A stretch of DNA of 64,000 nucleotides, from NCBI RefSeq assembly GCF_027941955.1, contig NZ_CP115960.1:1054001-1118000 (forward strand). Reading direction: 5' to 3'. The stretch's first letter is position 1, and every line of letters starts with the position of its first letter. Shown here piece after piece: positions 47,832 through 56,216 of the stretch. Origin of the DNA: Sphingomonas sp. 7/4-4. GTDB lineage: Bacteria > Pseudomonadota > Alphaproteobacteria > Sphingomonadales > Sphingomonadaceae. The notes under the pieces were generated by a model, which was not told where the DNA came from, searched no databases, and saw only the letters and a list, made by a program, of their open reading frames with translations. Both the position numbers and the translations under genes were made by a program.

Positions 47832-50183
47832 ATGCAACAGGATCGAGCAGGATGGCGACCGGGGCTGGTCGTCGCTTTACTGCCGGGAGCGCTGCTCCTG
47901 GCGGCGAATGCCGATCCGACGCCGACCCCGAGCATCGCCGACCGCTATGCCCGCGCCGATCGATATCTGCGTCCCGAACTGGACAAGCTGATCATAAACG
48001 CCGACCTGCGTGCCACCTTCACGCGCGACGGCACAGGGATCCTCTATCGGCTCGGTAGCGCAGGCAAGCGGCAGATCCTCTATCTCGATCTCGCGACGAG
48101 CCAGTCGCGTGCGATCGTCGACGAGGCGCGGCTGGCTGAACTGCTCGCCAGGGCGACCGGCAAGGAAGTCGACGCGCTGGCGCTGCGGCTCGAAGATGCC
48201 GATTACAGCGCGAAGGACGGCGCCCTCACCTTCGGCGTCGCCGACAGGCAGTGGACGCTGAACAGCGCCGGTGAACTGGCCGAAGCGAAGAAGGGCGCAC
48301 CCGACGGCGAAGGCGCCGTGTCGCCCGACGGCCGCTTCGAGATCGTCGCGCGCGATTTCAATCTGTTCGCGCGCGATCGAAAATCCGGCCGCCAAGTGGC
48401 GCTGACCACCGACGGCACGCGCGAGCAGCCTTATGGCCGCAGCATTCCGCAGCTCGCGGATATCCTCAAGGCCGGCACCGAAGAGCCGAAGATGCCCGTA
48501 TCGGTGATATGGTCGCCCGACAGCCGCAGCATTCTCAGCTGGCGGCTCGATACGCGCGGCGTCGAACGGCTGTCGATCACGCAGGAAAACCCGCCGGGCA
48601 GTTTCTATCCGCGCAGCTTCCAGTACGTGTATCCGCTCGCCGGCGCTGCCAAGCTGCCGCAAGCGACGCGCTTCACGATCGATGTCGAAAACGCCCTCAA
48701 GCGCAAGCGCGCCACCATCGTACCGCTCGACGTGCCTTCGGAATCGATCCTCTACCCCTCGCCGCCGGACATGGGCTGGTCGGGCGGCAAGGTGCGAGTC
48801 CAGTGGACCGAGCGCGGCTACAAGCAGCTCGTCGTCTATGAAGCCGATCCGAAGACCGGCAAGGCGACCATCACTGCACGCGAAGCGGTCAAGCCGATCG
48901 TCACGGTGACATCGAGCAACCTGCGCCCCGCACCCGAGCTCGGCGGCGAACTCGCCATTTCCGAGCGCTCCGGCTGGGCGCAGCTCTATTTCGTCCAACC
49001 CGGCGATCCCGATGGCGGCATTCCGCTCACCCGCGGCGATTGGGAAGTGCTCGACGTCGCGCATCTCGACGCGGAGGAGCGCACGCTTCTCGTCACCGGC
49101 GTCGGCCGCGAACGCGACCGCAATCCCTATTACCGCGCGCTCTATCGCGTGACCTTGGACGGCAAGCAGCCCGGGTTGCTCACCCCCGAGCCGCTCGACC
49201 ACGAAGTCGAAGTGTCGCCCGACGGAAAATATTTCATCGATGCGATGTCGAGCCCGACGTCTCCAACCCGGACCGTCGTGCGGGACACGCGGGATGGCCG
49301 CATCGTCACCGAGCTCGCCAAGGCGGACGGAAGCGCGTTGTTCGCGAGCGGCTATACCCCGCCCGAACCGTTCACCGGCCTCGCCGCCGACGGCAAGACG
49401 CCGCTGTACGGGATGATCTGGCGCCCGGCGAACTTCGATTCCAGGGCGCGCTACCCGATCATCGATGCGGTCTATACCGGTCCGACCACGACCAACGTGC
49501 CGACCAGCTGGAATGGCGCAGTTACCGCCGGCGCGAACAGCGTCGCGCAATTAGGTGCGGTCGTCGTCACCATCGATGGCACCGGCACTTCACGCCGCGG
49601 CCAGGCCTTCCGCCTTCCTGCCTGGCAGAATCTCGGCGAAGTCGGGCTGGACGACCATATCGCGATGATCCGCCAGATGGCCGCCAGATATCCGTACATC
49701 GATGCCACCCGCGTCGGCGTCTATGGCGGCTCGGCAGGCGGCTATGACGCTGCGCGCTTCGTGCTGCGCCGGCCCAAATTCTTCAAGGTCGCGGTCGCCT
49801 CGTCGGGCAATCACGACCTGCGGCTCGACAAGGCGTGGTGGCCCGAAGTGTCGATGGGCAATCCCGACGAAGCCGTGTGGGAGCGCAACTCCAACATGTC
49901 GGTCGCGAAGAACCTGCGGGGCAAATTGCTGCTGATCCATGGCGACATCGACGACAATGTCCCCGTCACCGAAAGCATGCGCCTGGCGAATGCGCTGATC
50001 ACCGCGGGGCGCGACGTCGATGTCGTGATCCTGCCCAATACCACGCACCGCGTCGCCCAGCCCTTCTTCTGGCGCAAGCTGCGCGATTATTTCACGCGGC
50101 ATCTGCTCGACGAGAAGCCGCCGGTGCTACCTTTGCCCGAGCCGGATCCCGCCATGCCGGCGATCGGCGCAACCACGAAATGA
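47832..50183 (+). CDS. Secreted S9 dipeptidyl peptidase (DPP IV-like)
   Basis: About 783 residues from MQQDRAGWRPG (GGGAGGG before ATG 47832). Signal sequence, eight-bladed DPP IV N-terminal propeller (about residues 60-500), then the alpha/beta hydrolase domain. Catalytic Ser in VYGGSAGGYDA, Asp in HGDIDDNVP, His in NTTHRV. DPP IV enzymes remove X-Pro dipeptides from peptide N-termini, suitable for proline- or hydroxyproline-rich peptides. First of a plus-strand series: S9, DUF5695, Svx, POT; its stop overlaps the next ATG. Confidence 0.92.
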   Translation: MQQDRAGWRPGLVVALLPGALLLAANADPTPTPSIADRYARADRYLRPELDKLIINADLRATFTRDGTGILYRLGSAGKRQILYLDLATSQSRAIVDEARLAELLARATGKEVDALALRLEDADYSAKDGALTFGVADRQWTLNSAGELAEAKKGAPDGEGAVSPDGRFEIVARDFNLFARDRKSGRQVALTTDGTREQPYGRSIPQLADILKAGTEEPKMPVSVIWSPDSRSILSWRLDTRGVERLSITQENPPGSFYPRSFQYVYPLAGAAKLPQATRFTIDVENALKRKRATIVPLDVPSESILYPSPPDMGWSGGKVRVQWTERGYKQLVVYEADPKTGKATITAREAVKPIVTVTSSNLRPAPELGGELAISERSGWAQLYFVQPGDPDGGIPLTRGDWEVLDVAHLDAEERTLLVTGVGRERDRNPYYRALYRVTLDGKQPGLLTPEPLDHEVEVSPDGKYFIDAMSSPTSPTRTVVRDTRDGRIVTELAKADGSALFASGYTPPEPFTGLAADGKTPLYGMIWRPANFDSRARYPIIDAVYTGPTTTNVPTSWNGAVTAGANSVAQLGAVVVTIDGTGTSRRGQAFRLPAWQNLGEVGLDDHIAMIRQMAARYPYIDATRVGVYGGSAGGYDAARFVLRRPKFFKVAVASSGNHDLRLDKAWWPEVSMGNPDEAVWERNSNMSVAKNLRGKLLLIHGDIDDNVPVTESMRLANALITAGRDVDVVILPNTTHRVAQPFFWRKLRDYFTRHLLDEKPPVLPLPEPDPAMPAIGATTK

Positions 50184-52933
50184 GAACCTTCATGCGCACT
50201 ACCCGTTTCCTCGGCCCCGCGGCCCTGCTCCTCGCCGGTACCTCGTCCGCGATCTGCGTTCCCGCGCTGATGGCGCAGGAGCGGCCCAAGCCGGTCTATC
50301 CGCCGGTCCACACCACGCCGTACAAGGTCGGCAGCTTCGAAGTCGCGCTGCGCAGCGATACCCAGACGCTGGCGCGCCTCTCGCCCGCGGCCGAGCCCGC
50401 TTTCAGCTTCGTGCCGACTGCGCGCGAGCCGGAACGCGCAGGCGACGGCTACAACCATATCGGCGACCTGAACCTGCGCGCCCGCGCGCCCGGCGGCGAA
50501 TGGCACGATTTCGCCTCGGCGCAGGCGCGCAAGCCGATCCGGCTGCTCGCGAAGACCGGCAAGGTGATCGCCGCGGCAGACATCACCGCGAGCATGGGCG
50601 CCGACGCGCCGTTCAAGGTCGAGCGTCGCTGGGTGAACGAGGCCGGGCTGCTCGCCTTGCGCTTCCGCATCACCAACAGCTCGGGCCAGCCGCTCGAAAT
50701 CGGCGCGCTCGGCATGCCGATGGTGTTCGACAACATCATCACCGATCGCAACCTCGATCAGGCACATGCCGAGGCGAGCTTCGTCGATCCCTATATCGGC
50801 CGCGACGCCGGCTATCTGCAGGTCACGCGGCTCAACGGCCAGGGTCCCGCGCTGTTGGTGCTTCCCGAGAAAGGCAGCCCGCTCGAGGCCTGGGCCCCGC
50901 TCAAGAACCCGCGCGAAGCCAAAGGCTCGATCTTCACCGACAAGAGCCCGCGCGGCCAGACCTCGGAGGGCTTTTACGACTGGACCGTCCACAGCATCGG
51001 CTATGCCGACCGCGAGTGGAAGGACGCCGGCGAGCAATGGAACGCGCCGACCGGGCGCACCCTCGCGCCCGGCCAGACGATCGAGGTCGGCGTGCGGATG
51101 ACCGAGACGCCGTCGATCCGCGACATCGAGACCACGCTGATCGCCAGCAAGCGCCCGGTCGCCGTCGGCATCCCCGGCTATGTCGTGCCCGAGGACCAGT
51201 CGGCGACATTGTTCGTCAAGGCGCCCAGCGCGATCCGCAAGATCGAGAGCTATCCGGTGGGCGCAGTCGAGGCGACGGCCGGTGTAGCGCAAAAGCGATG
51301 GGCCAGGCTCAACATCCGCGGCAGGCAATGGGGCCAGGCGCGGCTGACGCTGACCTATGCCGACGGGCAAGTGCAGACGGTCAGCTATTTCGTCACCAAG
51401 CCGCTCGAGCAGACCATGGCCGATCTCGGCCGCTTCTCGACGACGAAGCAATGGTATGAAGGCAAGGACGATCCGTTCGGGCGTTCGCCTGCGATCCTCA
51501 CCTACGATAATGAGGCAAAGAAGATCGTCGACGTCGAACCCCGCGTGTGGATCGCCGGGATGAGCGACGAGGGCGGCGGCGGCGCGTGGGTCGCGGCGAC
51601 GATGAAGCAGCTCGACAATCCCGATCCCGCCGAGGTCGCCAAGCTGGAGCGGCTGGTGAACGAGACGGTGGTCGGCAACCTCCAGGTCGCCGACGGCCCA
51701 CAGGCTGGCGCGGTCAAGAAGAGCCTGTTCTATTACGATCCGGTCAAGTTCCCGGGCCTCTACAAGGACGCCGACAAGTGGAAGTCGTGGACCTCGTGGA
51801 AGGAGAAGGACGCCAACGATCTCGGCCGCGCCTATAACTATCCACACGTCGCGATCGGGCATTGGGTGCTCTATCGCACTGCGCGCAACCATCCCGGCAT
51901 GGTCAGGACGCACGACTGGCGCTGGTATCTGGAGCACGCGTACCAGACCACCGTCGCGATGATGCGCGACGCGCCTTATTATGCCGAGTTCGGGCTGATG
52001 GAGGGCGACGTGTTTGTCGACATCCTCAAGGACCTGAAGCGCGAGGGCCTCACCGCCGAAGCCGCCGAGATGGAGCGGTTGATGAAGAAGCGCGCCGATC
52101 ACTGGCGCACGCTCAAATTCCCGTTCGGATCGGAGATGCCGTGGGATTCGACCGGCCAGCCCGAAGTCTATGCGTGGATGCGCTATTTCGATTACCAGCC
52201 GCAGGCCGACGTCACCCGCGAAGTGATCCTCGGCTATGATCCGACGATCCCGAGCTGGGGCTATAACGGCAATGCCCGCCGCTATTGGGACTTCCTCTAT
52301 GGCGGCAAATATCCGCGGATCGAGCGCCAGATCCACCATTACGGCTCCGCGCTGAACGCCGTCCCCTTGTTCGACGCCTATCGCCAGAATCCCAAGGACC
52401 TGCACCTTCTGCGCGTGGCATATGGCGGGATGATGGGCGGTATCACCAATATCGACCAGGAGGGCTTCTCGTCCGCGGCGTTCCACGCCTGGCCCGACAT
52501 GATGAAGTGGGACCCGTATACCGGCGATTACGGCATGGGTTTCTACGGCCATGCGCTGACGGCGGCGACCTATCTCGTCAACGACCCGACCTTCAGCTGG
52601 CTCGGCTTCGGCGGCGACGTGACGATGGGCAAGGACGGCGTGCAGATCCAGCCGAAGGACGGCGCAAGATCGCGCCTGTTCGTTGCCCCTGCGGGCGCGT
52701 GGATCACGCTCGATGCCGGCAAGATCGCCAACGTCACCTACACGCCGGCCAGCGGCGCGATCAACGTGATGCTCGACCCCGCGACGGCCACGACTCCCAC
52801 TGCACGCCTGCGGATCGAAACCACCACCGCCGGGGCCCGCGCGCTCACCCCTTCGACGGGCACGCTGGAGCGCGATGCCTACACGATCCCGCTCGGCACC
52901 GCGCCGACCATCGTCAAGCTCAGCCCGCGCTGA
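50180..52933 (+). CDS. Large secreted DUF5695-like protein, putative glycosidase
   Basis: About 917 residues. The start at 50180 overlaps the S9 stop (ATGA); signal peptide ends PALMAQ. The N-terminal 430 residues look like a beta-sandwich domain (YKVGSFEVALRSDTQTL ... RRWVNEAGLLALRFRI). The second half is helical and aromatic-rich (YNYPHVAIGHWVLYRTARNH, WGYNGNARRYWDFLYGGKYPRIERQIHHYG), as in (alpha/alpha)6-barrel carbohydrate enzymes. A short C-terminal beta domain follows. I recall this pattern as DUF5695; no activity is established. Position between DPP IV and an Svx peptidase suggests it acts on the same glycoprotein. Confidence 0.7.
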   Translation: MRTFMRTTRFLGPAALLLAGTSSAICVPALMAQERPKPVYPPVHTTPYKVGSFEVALRSDTQTLARLSPAAEPAFSFVPTAREPERAGDGYNHIGDLNLRARAPGGEWHDFASAQARKPIRLLAKTGKVIAAADITASMGADAPFKVERRWVNEAGLLALRFRITNSSGQPLEIGALGMPMVFDNIITDRNLDQAHAEASFVDPYIGRDAGYLQVTRLNGQGPALLVLPEKGSPLEAWAPLKNPREAKGSIFTDKSPRGQTSEGFYDWTVHSIGYADREWKDAGEQWNAPTGRTLAPGQTIEVGVRMTETPSIRDIETTLIASKRPVAVGIPGYVVPEDQSATLFVKAPSAIRKIESYPVGAVEATAGVAQKRWARLNIRGRQWGQARLTLTYADGQVQTVSYFVTKPLEQTMADLGRFSTTKQWYEGKDDPFGRSPAILTYDNEAKKIVDVEPRVWIAGMSDEGGGGAWVAATMKQLDNPDPAEVAKLERLVNETVVGNLQVADGPQAGAVKKSLFYYDPVKFPGLYKDADKWKSWTSWKEKDANDLGRAYNYPHVAIGHWVLYRTARNHPGMVRTHDWRWYLEHAYQTTVAMMRDAPYYAEFGLMEGDVFVDILKDLKREGLTAEAAEMERLMKKRADHWRTLKFPFGSEMPWDSTGQPEVYAWMRYFDYQPQADVTREVILGYDPTIPSWGYNGNARRYWDFLYGGKYPRIERQIHHYGSALNAVPLFDAYRQNPKDLHLLRVAYGGMMGGITNIDQEGFSSAAFHAWPDMMKWDPYTGDYGMGFYGHALTAATYLVNDPTFSWLGFGGDVTMGKDGVQIQPKDGARSRLFVAPAGAWITLDAGKIANVTYTPASGAINVMLDPATATTPTARLRIETTTAGARALTPSTGTLERDAYTIPLGTAPTIVKLSPR

Positions 52934-52938
52934 ACGCC

Positions 52939-54756
52939 ATGCATCTGCTGCAGACCACCGTCCTCGCTTTTGCCGGCTTCCTCGCCGCAACCCCGGCACT
53001 GGCCGGGGAGAATGCCAAATGCACGGGCGGCATTTGGAAACCCGTCGCCACCAATCCGTCGGACCCCAATTCCAAACTGCCGCTGCGCTATGAGACTCCG
53101 CATTTCGCCTTCCATTGGGCGGGCGATCTCGTTTCCGCCGACGTCGCCAGATCGGCGGGCGAGCATCTCGAAACTGTCTGGTCCTACTTCCTCGGCACGC
53201 TCGACTTTCCCGAACCCGATTGCGCGTCGGTCGCCAAGCGCAAGGCGAACGTCTTCATCGACGCCAGCTATGGTCTGACCGGCGGCGTCGACGATGCCGG
53301 CAATATCGGCATGTGGATCGGGCCGGGTGGGCTCAAGGACCGCTTCGGGCTCGCGCACGAGCTGACCCATTCGCTCCAGGGCGGCACCGGATCATTTCGC
53401 GACACGCCCTATGGCGGCTGGCTGTGGGAGAGCCATGCCAACTGGATGACCACCCAGCTTCCCGAATTCCGCGGTAATACGCATTGCTCGGTGCTGTCGG
53501 TGAATTATCCGCACCTCTATTACGGCTCGACCCGGGTGCGTTACTGCAATTGGCAGTTCCTCGAATATCTCAAGGACCGCTTCGGCTACGCCGTGGTCAA
53601 CGACATCTGGCGCAAGGCTCCCAAGCGCGGCGAGCCCGGTGCCGACAAGGCCGATCCGATCGACGTGCTGATGCGCAATCAGGGCTGGACGCTGGCGCAG
53701 CTCAACGACGCGTTCGGCGACTGGGCGATGCACAATGCCCATTGGGACTACATCAATCCCAACGGATCGGACCAAGGCGCGATCTACCGTCGCGAATATG
53801 GCGGATATGAGCCGCAAGCCAATGACCGGTTGCTGCGAACCACGGTGCTCGATCCGCTCGACCTGAAGCGGCGCCGCTTCGCCGTGCCCGCTTCATGGGC
53901 ACCGCAGCGCTGGGGCTACAACCTCGTCAAGCTCCACCCCGATACCGGCGTGGCCAGCGTTACCGCCACTTTCCGCGGCGTGGTCCAGAACACTCCTGCC
54001 ACCACGAGGCTGCCCGGTCTCGCCGACGAACCCGCCGCGATCCCCGAGCCCGCCTCTGACTGGCGCTGGGGGCTGATCGCCGTCGATGCGGCAGGCAAGA
54101 GCCGTTACTCGCCGCTCCAGCGCGGCGCCGATGGCACCGCCACCCTCGCGCTCCACCCTGGCGACCAGGGCCTGTACATGGTCGTGGTCGGCACGCCTTC
54201 GCAGTTCCACCACATCCAGTGGGACCAGCCCTGGCATTCGATCTACCGCTATCCGTGGATGGTGCAGTTCACCGGCGCAATGCCCGCGAGCGTCCCCCCG
54301 ATCGCCGGCGGGCAACGTCACGCTTATGGCGGCGGCTGGGTCGCGGCCGGAGCGACCGTCGACGCCTCAGCCTATGTCGGGCCTCATGCGCGGGTGCTTT
54401 CGGGCAGCGTGCGCGGCAATGCCCGGGTCGAGGACCATGCAGTCATCCATGGCGGCCAGTTGCTCGACAACGCCCGCGCCTCGGCGCTGTCGGTGATCCG
54501 CGGCAACACGGTCGTGAAGGAGGACGCCCGCGTCGCCACGACTTTCGCCGGCATCGGCGAGTTCGAGCAGAACATCGTCCTGTCGGGCAACGCGCAGCTG
54601 ATCGGCGACGTCGAGCAGCGCGGCGCCTCCTTCGCCCGCGGTGCCTATTCTGGCTTCGTCGATCAGGCAGCAGCAAGCGATCCCAAGCGCGGCGCGGAGC
54701 TGACGAGCGCGCCCGCCGAGGTCACTGCCACGCCGAATTACGTGTGGCGGAAATGA
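52939..54756 (+). CDS. Svx/AvrXca-family secreted gluzincin peptidase
   Basis: 605 residues from MHLLQTTVLAFAGFL with a signal peptide ending PALAG. Metallopeptidase domain: zinc motif HELTH (140-144) and third ligand Glu164 in GWLWESHANWMTTQ, a gluzincin layout. The middle part is beta-rich; residues about 440-590 are hexapeptide-like repeats (GATVDASAYVGPHARV, GNARVEDHAVIHGG) typical of a left-handed beta-helix. Svx of Pectobacterium and AvrXca of Xanthomonas are type II-secreted plant-associated proteins; from memory, Svx-type peptidases have been linked to arabinosylated extensin. Five bases after DUF5695. Confidence 0.8.
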   Translation: MHLLQTTVLAFAGFLAATPALAGENAKCTGGIWKPVATNPSDPNSKLPLRYETPHFAFHWAGDLVSADVARSAGEHLETVWSYFLGTLDFPEPDCASVAKRKANVFIDASYGLTGGVDDAGNIGMWIGPGGLKDRFGLAHELTHSLQGGTGSFRDTPYGGWLWESHANWMTTQLPEFRGNTHCSVLSVNYPHLYYGSTRVRYCNWQFLEYLKDRFGYAVVNDIWRKAPKRGEPGADKADPIDVLMRNQGWTLAQLNDAFGDWAMHNAHWDYINPNGSDQGAIYRREYGGYEPQANDRLLRTTVLDPLDLKRRRFAVPASWAPQRWGYNLVKLHPDTGVASVTATFRGVVQNTPATTRLPGLADEPAAIPEPASDWRWGLIAVDAAGKSRYSPLQRGADGTATLALHPGDQGLYMVVVGTPSQFHHIQWDQPWHSIYRYPWMVQFTGAMPASVPPIAGGQRHAYGGGWVAAGATVDASAYVGPHARVLSGSVRGNARVEDHAVIHGGQLLDNARASALSVIRGNTVVKEDARVATTFAGIGEFEQNIVLSGNAQLIGDVEQRGASFARGAYSGFVDQAAASDPKRGAELTSAPAEVTATPNYVWRK

Positions 54757-54778
54757 ATCGCTCGATAGAGGTGCAACG

Positions 54779-56142
54779 ATGACCGACACTGTCGAGCAAA
54801 GCGGCCGCGTCGCGGGTCACCCCAAGGGCCTGGCCTATCTCGCGGCGACCGAGCTGGCGGAGCGCTTCTCTTATTACGGCATGACCGCGCTGCTCGCGCT
54901 CTACCTCGTCAAGCAATTGCTGCTGCCCGATCATGCCGGGCACGTCCTCGGCCTCGCGCCATTGCGGGCGCTCTTCGAGTTCCGCGGGCCGATTTCCAAC
55001 CAGGCCTTCGCCTCGCTGATCTTCGGCTGGTACAGCGGCCTCGTCTATTTCACGCCGATCCTCGGCGGGCTGCTCGCCGATCGCTGGCTCGGGCCGCGGC
55101 GCACCGTGATCCTCGGCGCTCTGCTGATGAGCGGCGGGCATCTGGCGATGTCGTTCGACGCGAGCTTCCTCGCCGCACTGGTGATGCTGATCCTCGGATC
55201 GGGCTGCCTCAAGGGCAATGTCGCGGCGCAAGTCGGCACACTCTATCCGCCCGCCGCAGAATCGCTGCGCGCCCGCGGCTTCACGCTCTATGCGACCGGC
55301 ATCAACATCGGCGCAGTGCTCGGCCCGCTCGCGACGGGGAGCGTCGCGGCGCTGTATGGATGGCATGCGGGTTTCGCATTGGCGGCTACGGTGATGCTGA
55401 CGGCGTTCTGCATCTATCTCGCTGGGCAGCGCCACTTCCCCGAGGACGGACCGAAGCGTGCCGATCGCGTTGCCCTCCCCCGCTTACCGCCGAGGAGCGT
55501 CGCAGGACCTGGGCGTTGATCGGCCTGATCGCGCTGACCATCCCCGCGAACATCGCCTATCCGATGATCTGGAACATCGGGGTCGTCTGGATCGACCAGC
55601 ATGTCGACTTGCTCTCGCCCTTCGGCGCGGTTCCGGCGAGCTGGTTCAATTCGGTTGAGAGCTTTTCGAGCATCGTCGTCGCGGCGCCGCTCGTGGCGCT
55701 GTGGGCATGGCAGGCACGGCGCGGGCGCGAACCAGGCAGCATCGTCAAGATCGGTATCGGCTCGGCGATCGTCGGCGCCGCGGCTTTGCTGTTTGCGCTG
55801 GGCTGCCTGACCGCCGGGGGAGATGGCCAGGTTTCGGTGCTGTGGGCGCTGGCCGGCTTTGTCGGCATGGGTGTGGCGTTCATGTGGTTCTGGCCGATCC
55901 TGCTCGCGTTGATCTCGCAGGCGGCACCGGCCAAGGTCAACGCAACGCTGATGGGCGGCGCCTATCTGTCGCTGTTCGCCGGCTCGACGCTGATGGGCTG
56001 GGTCGGCAGCTTCTACGATCGGATGAGCAACGCAGCCTTCTGGACGCTCGATGCGGCGATCGCCCTTGCCGGCGCGCTGCTGATCTTCGCGCTTCGCAAG
56101 CCGCTGCAGCGCCTCCTCGGTCCTCGGCAAAGTGCCGATTGA
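54779..56142 (+). pseudogene. POT/PTR-family di/tripeptide transporter, frameshifted
   Basis: About 454 residues if repaired; 12 or more transmembrane helices. The PTR2 signature ELAERFSYYGMTALLALYLV is near the N-terminus, with GRRxx-like WLGPRRTVILG. The second half resumes at PLTAEERRRTWALIGLIALTIPAN and includes VESFSSIVVAAPLVALW. The break near 55487 closes with one added C in the CCCCC run. It imports small peptides with protons across the inner membrane, the natural partner of the preceding peptidases. 22 bases after the Svx gene. Confidence 0.88.
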
Positions 56143-56161
56143 GCCGCGCTCGCGATGATCC

Positions 56162-56191
56162 AAAAAGGGCCAGCCACATGGTGGCTGGCCC
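56162..56191 (-). terminator. Intrinsic terminator of the receptor at 56217
   Basis: Perfect 11-bp stem GGGCCAGCCAC / GTGGCTGGCCC with a 3-base loop; on the minus strand it is followed by TTTTT (AAAAA at 56162-56166 on plus). It lies just beyond the receptor stop and may also help end transcription of the convergent POT gene. Confidence 0.85.
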
Positions 56192-56216
56192 TGAACCGGC
56201 ATTCGACAGGAGGGCG

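Noticed and set aside
50087..52999. 970-codon minus-strand frame opposite the DUF5695-like gene
   Set aside because: The plus strand has a signal peptide, overlaps its neighbours as an operon and has normal codon use; the minus frame does not.
52285..54756. Extended 823-codon form of the Svx-type protein
   Set aside because: The N-terminal 218 codons overlap the DUF5695-like gene in another frame; a signal peptide begins at 52939.
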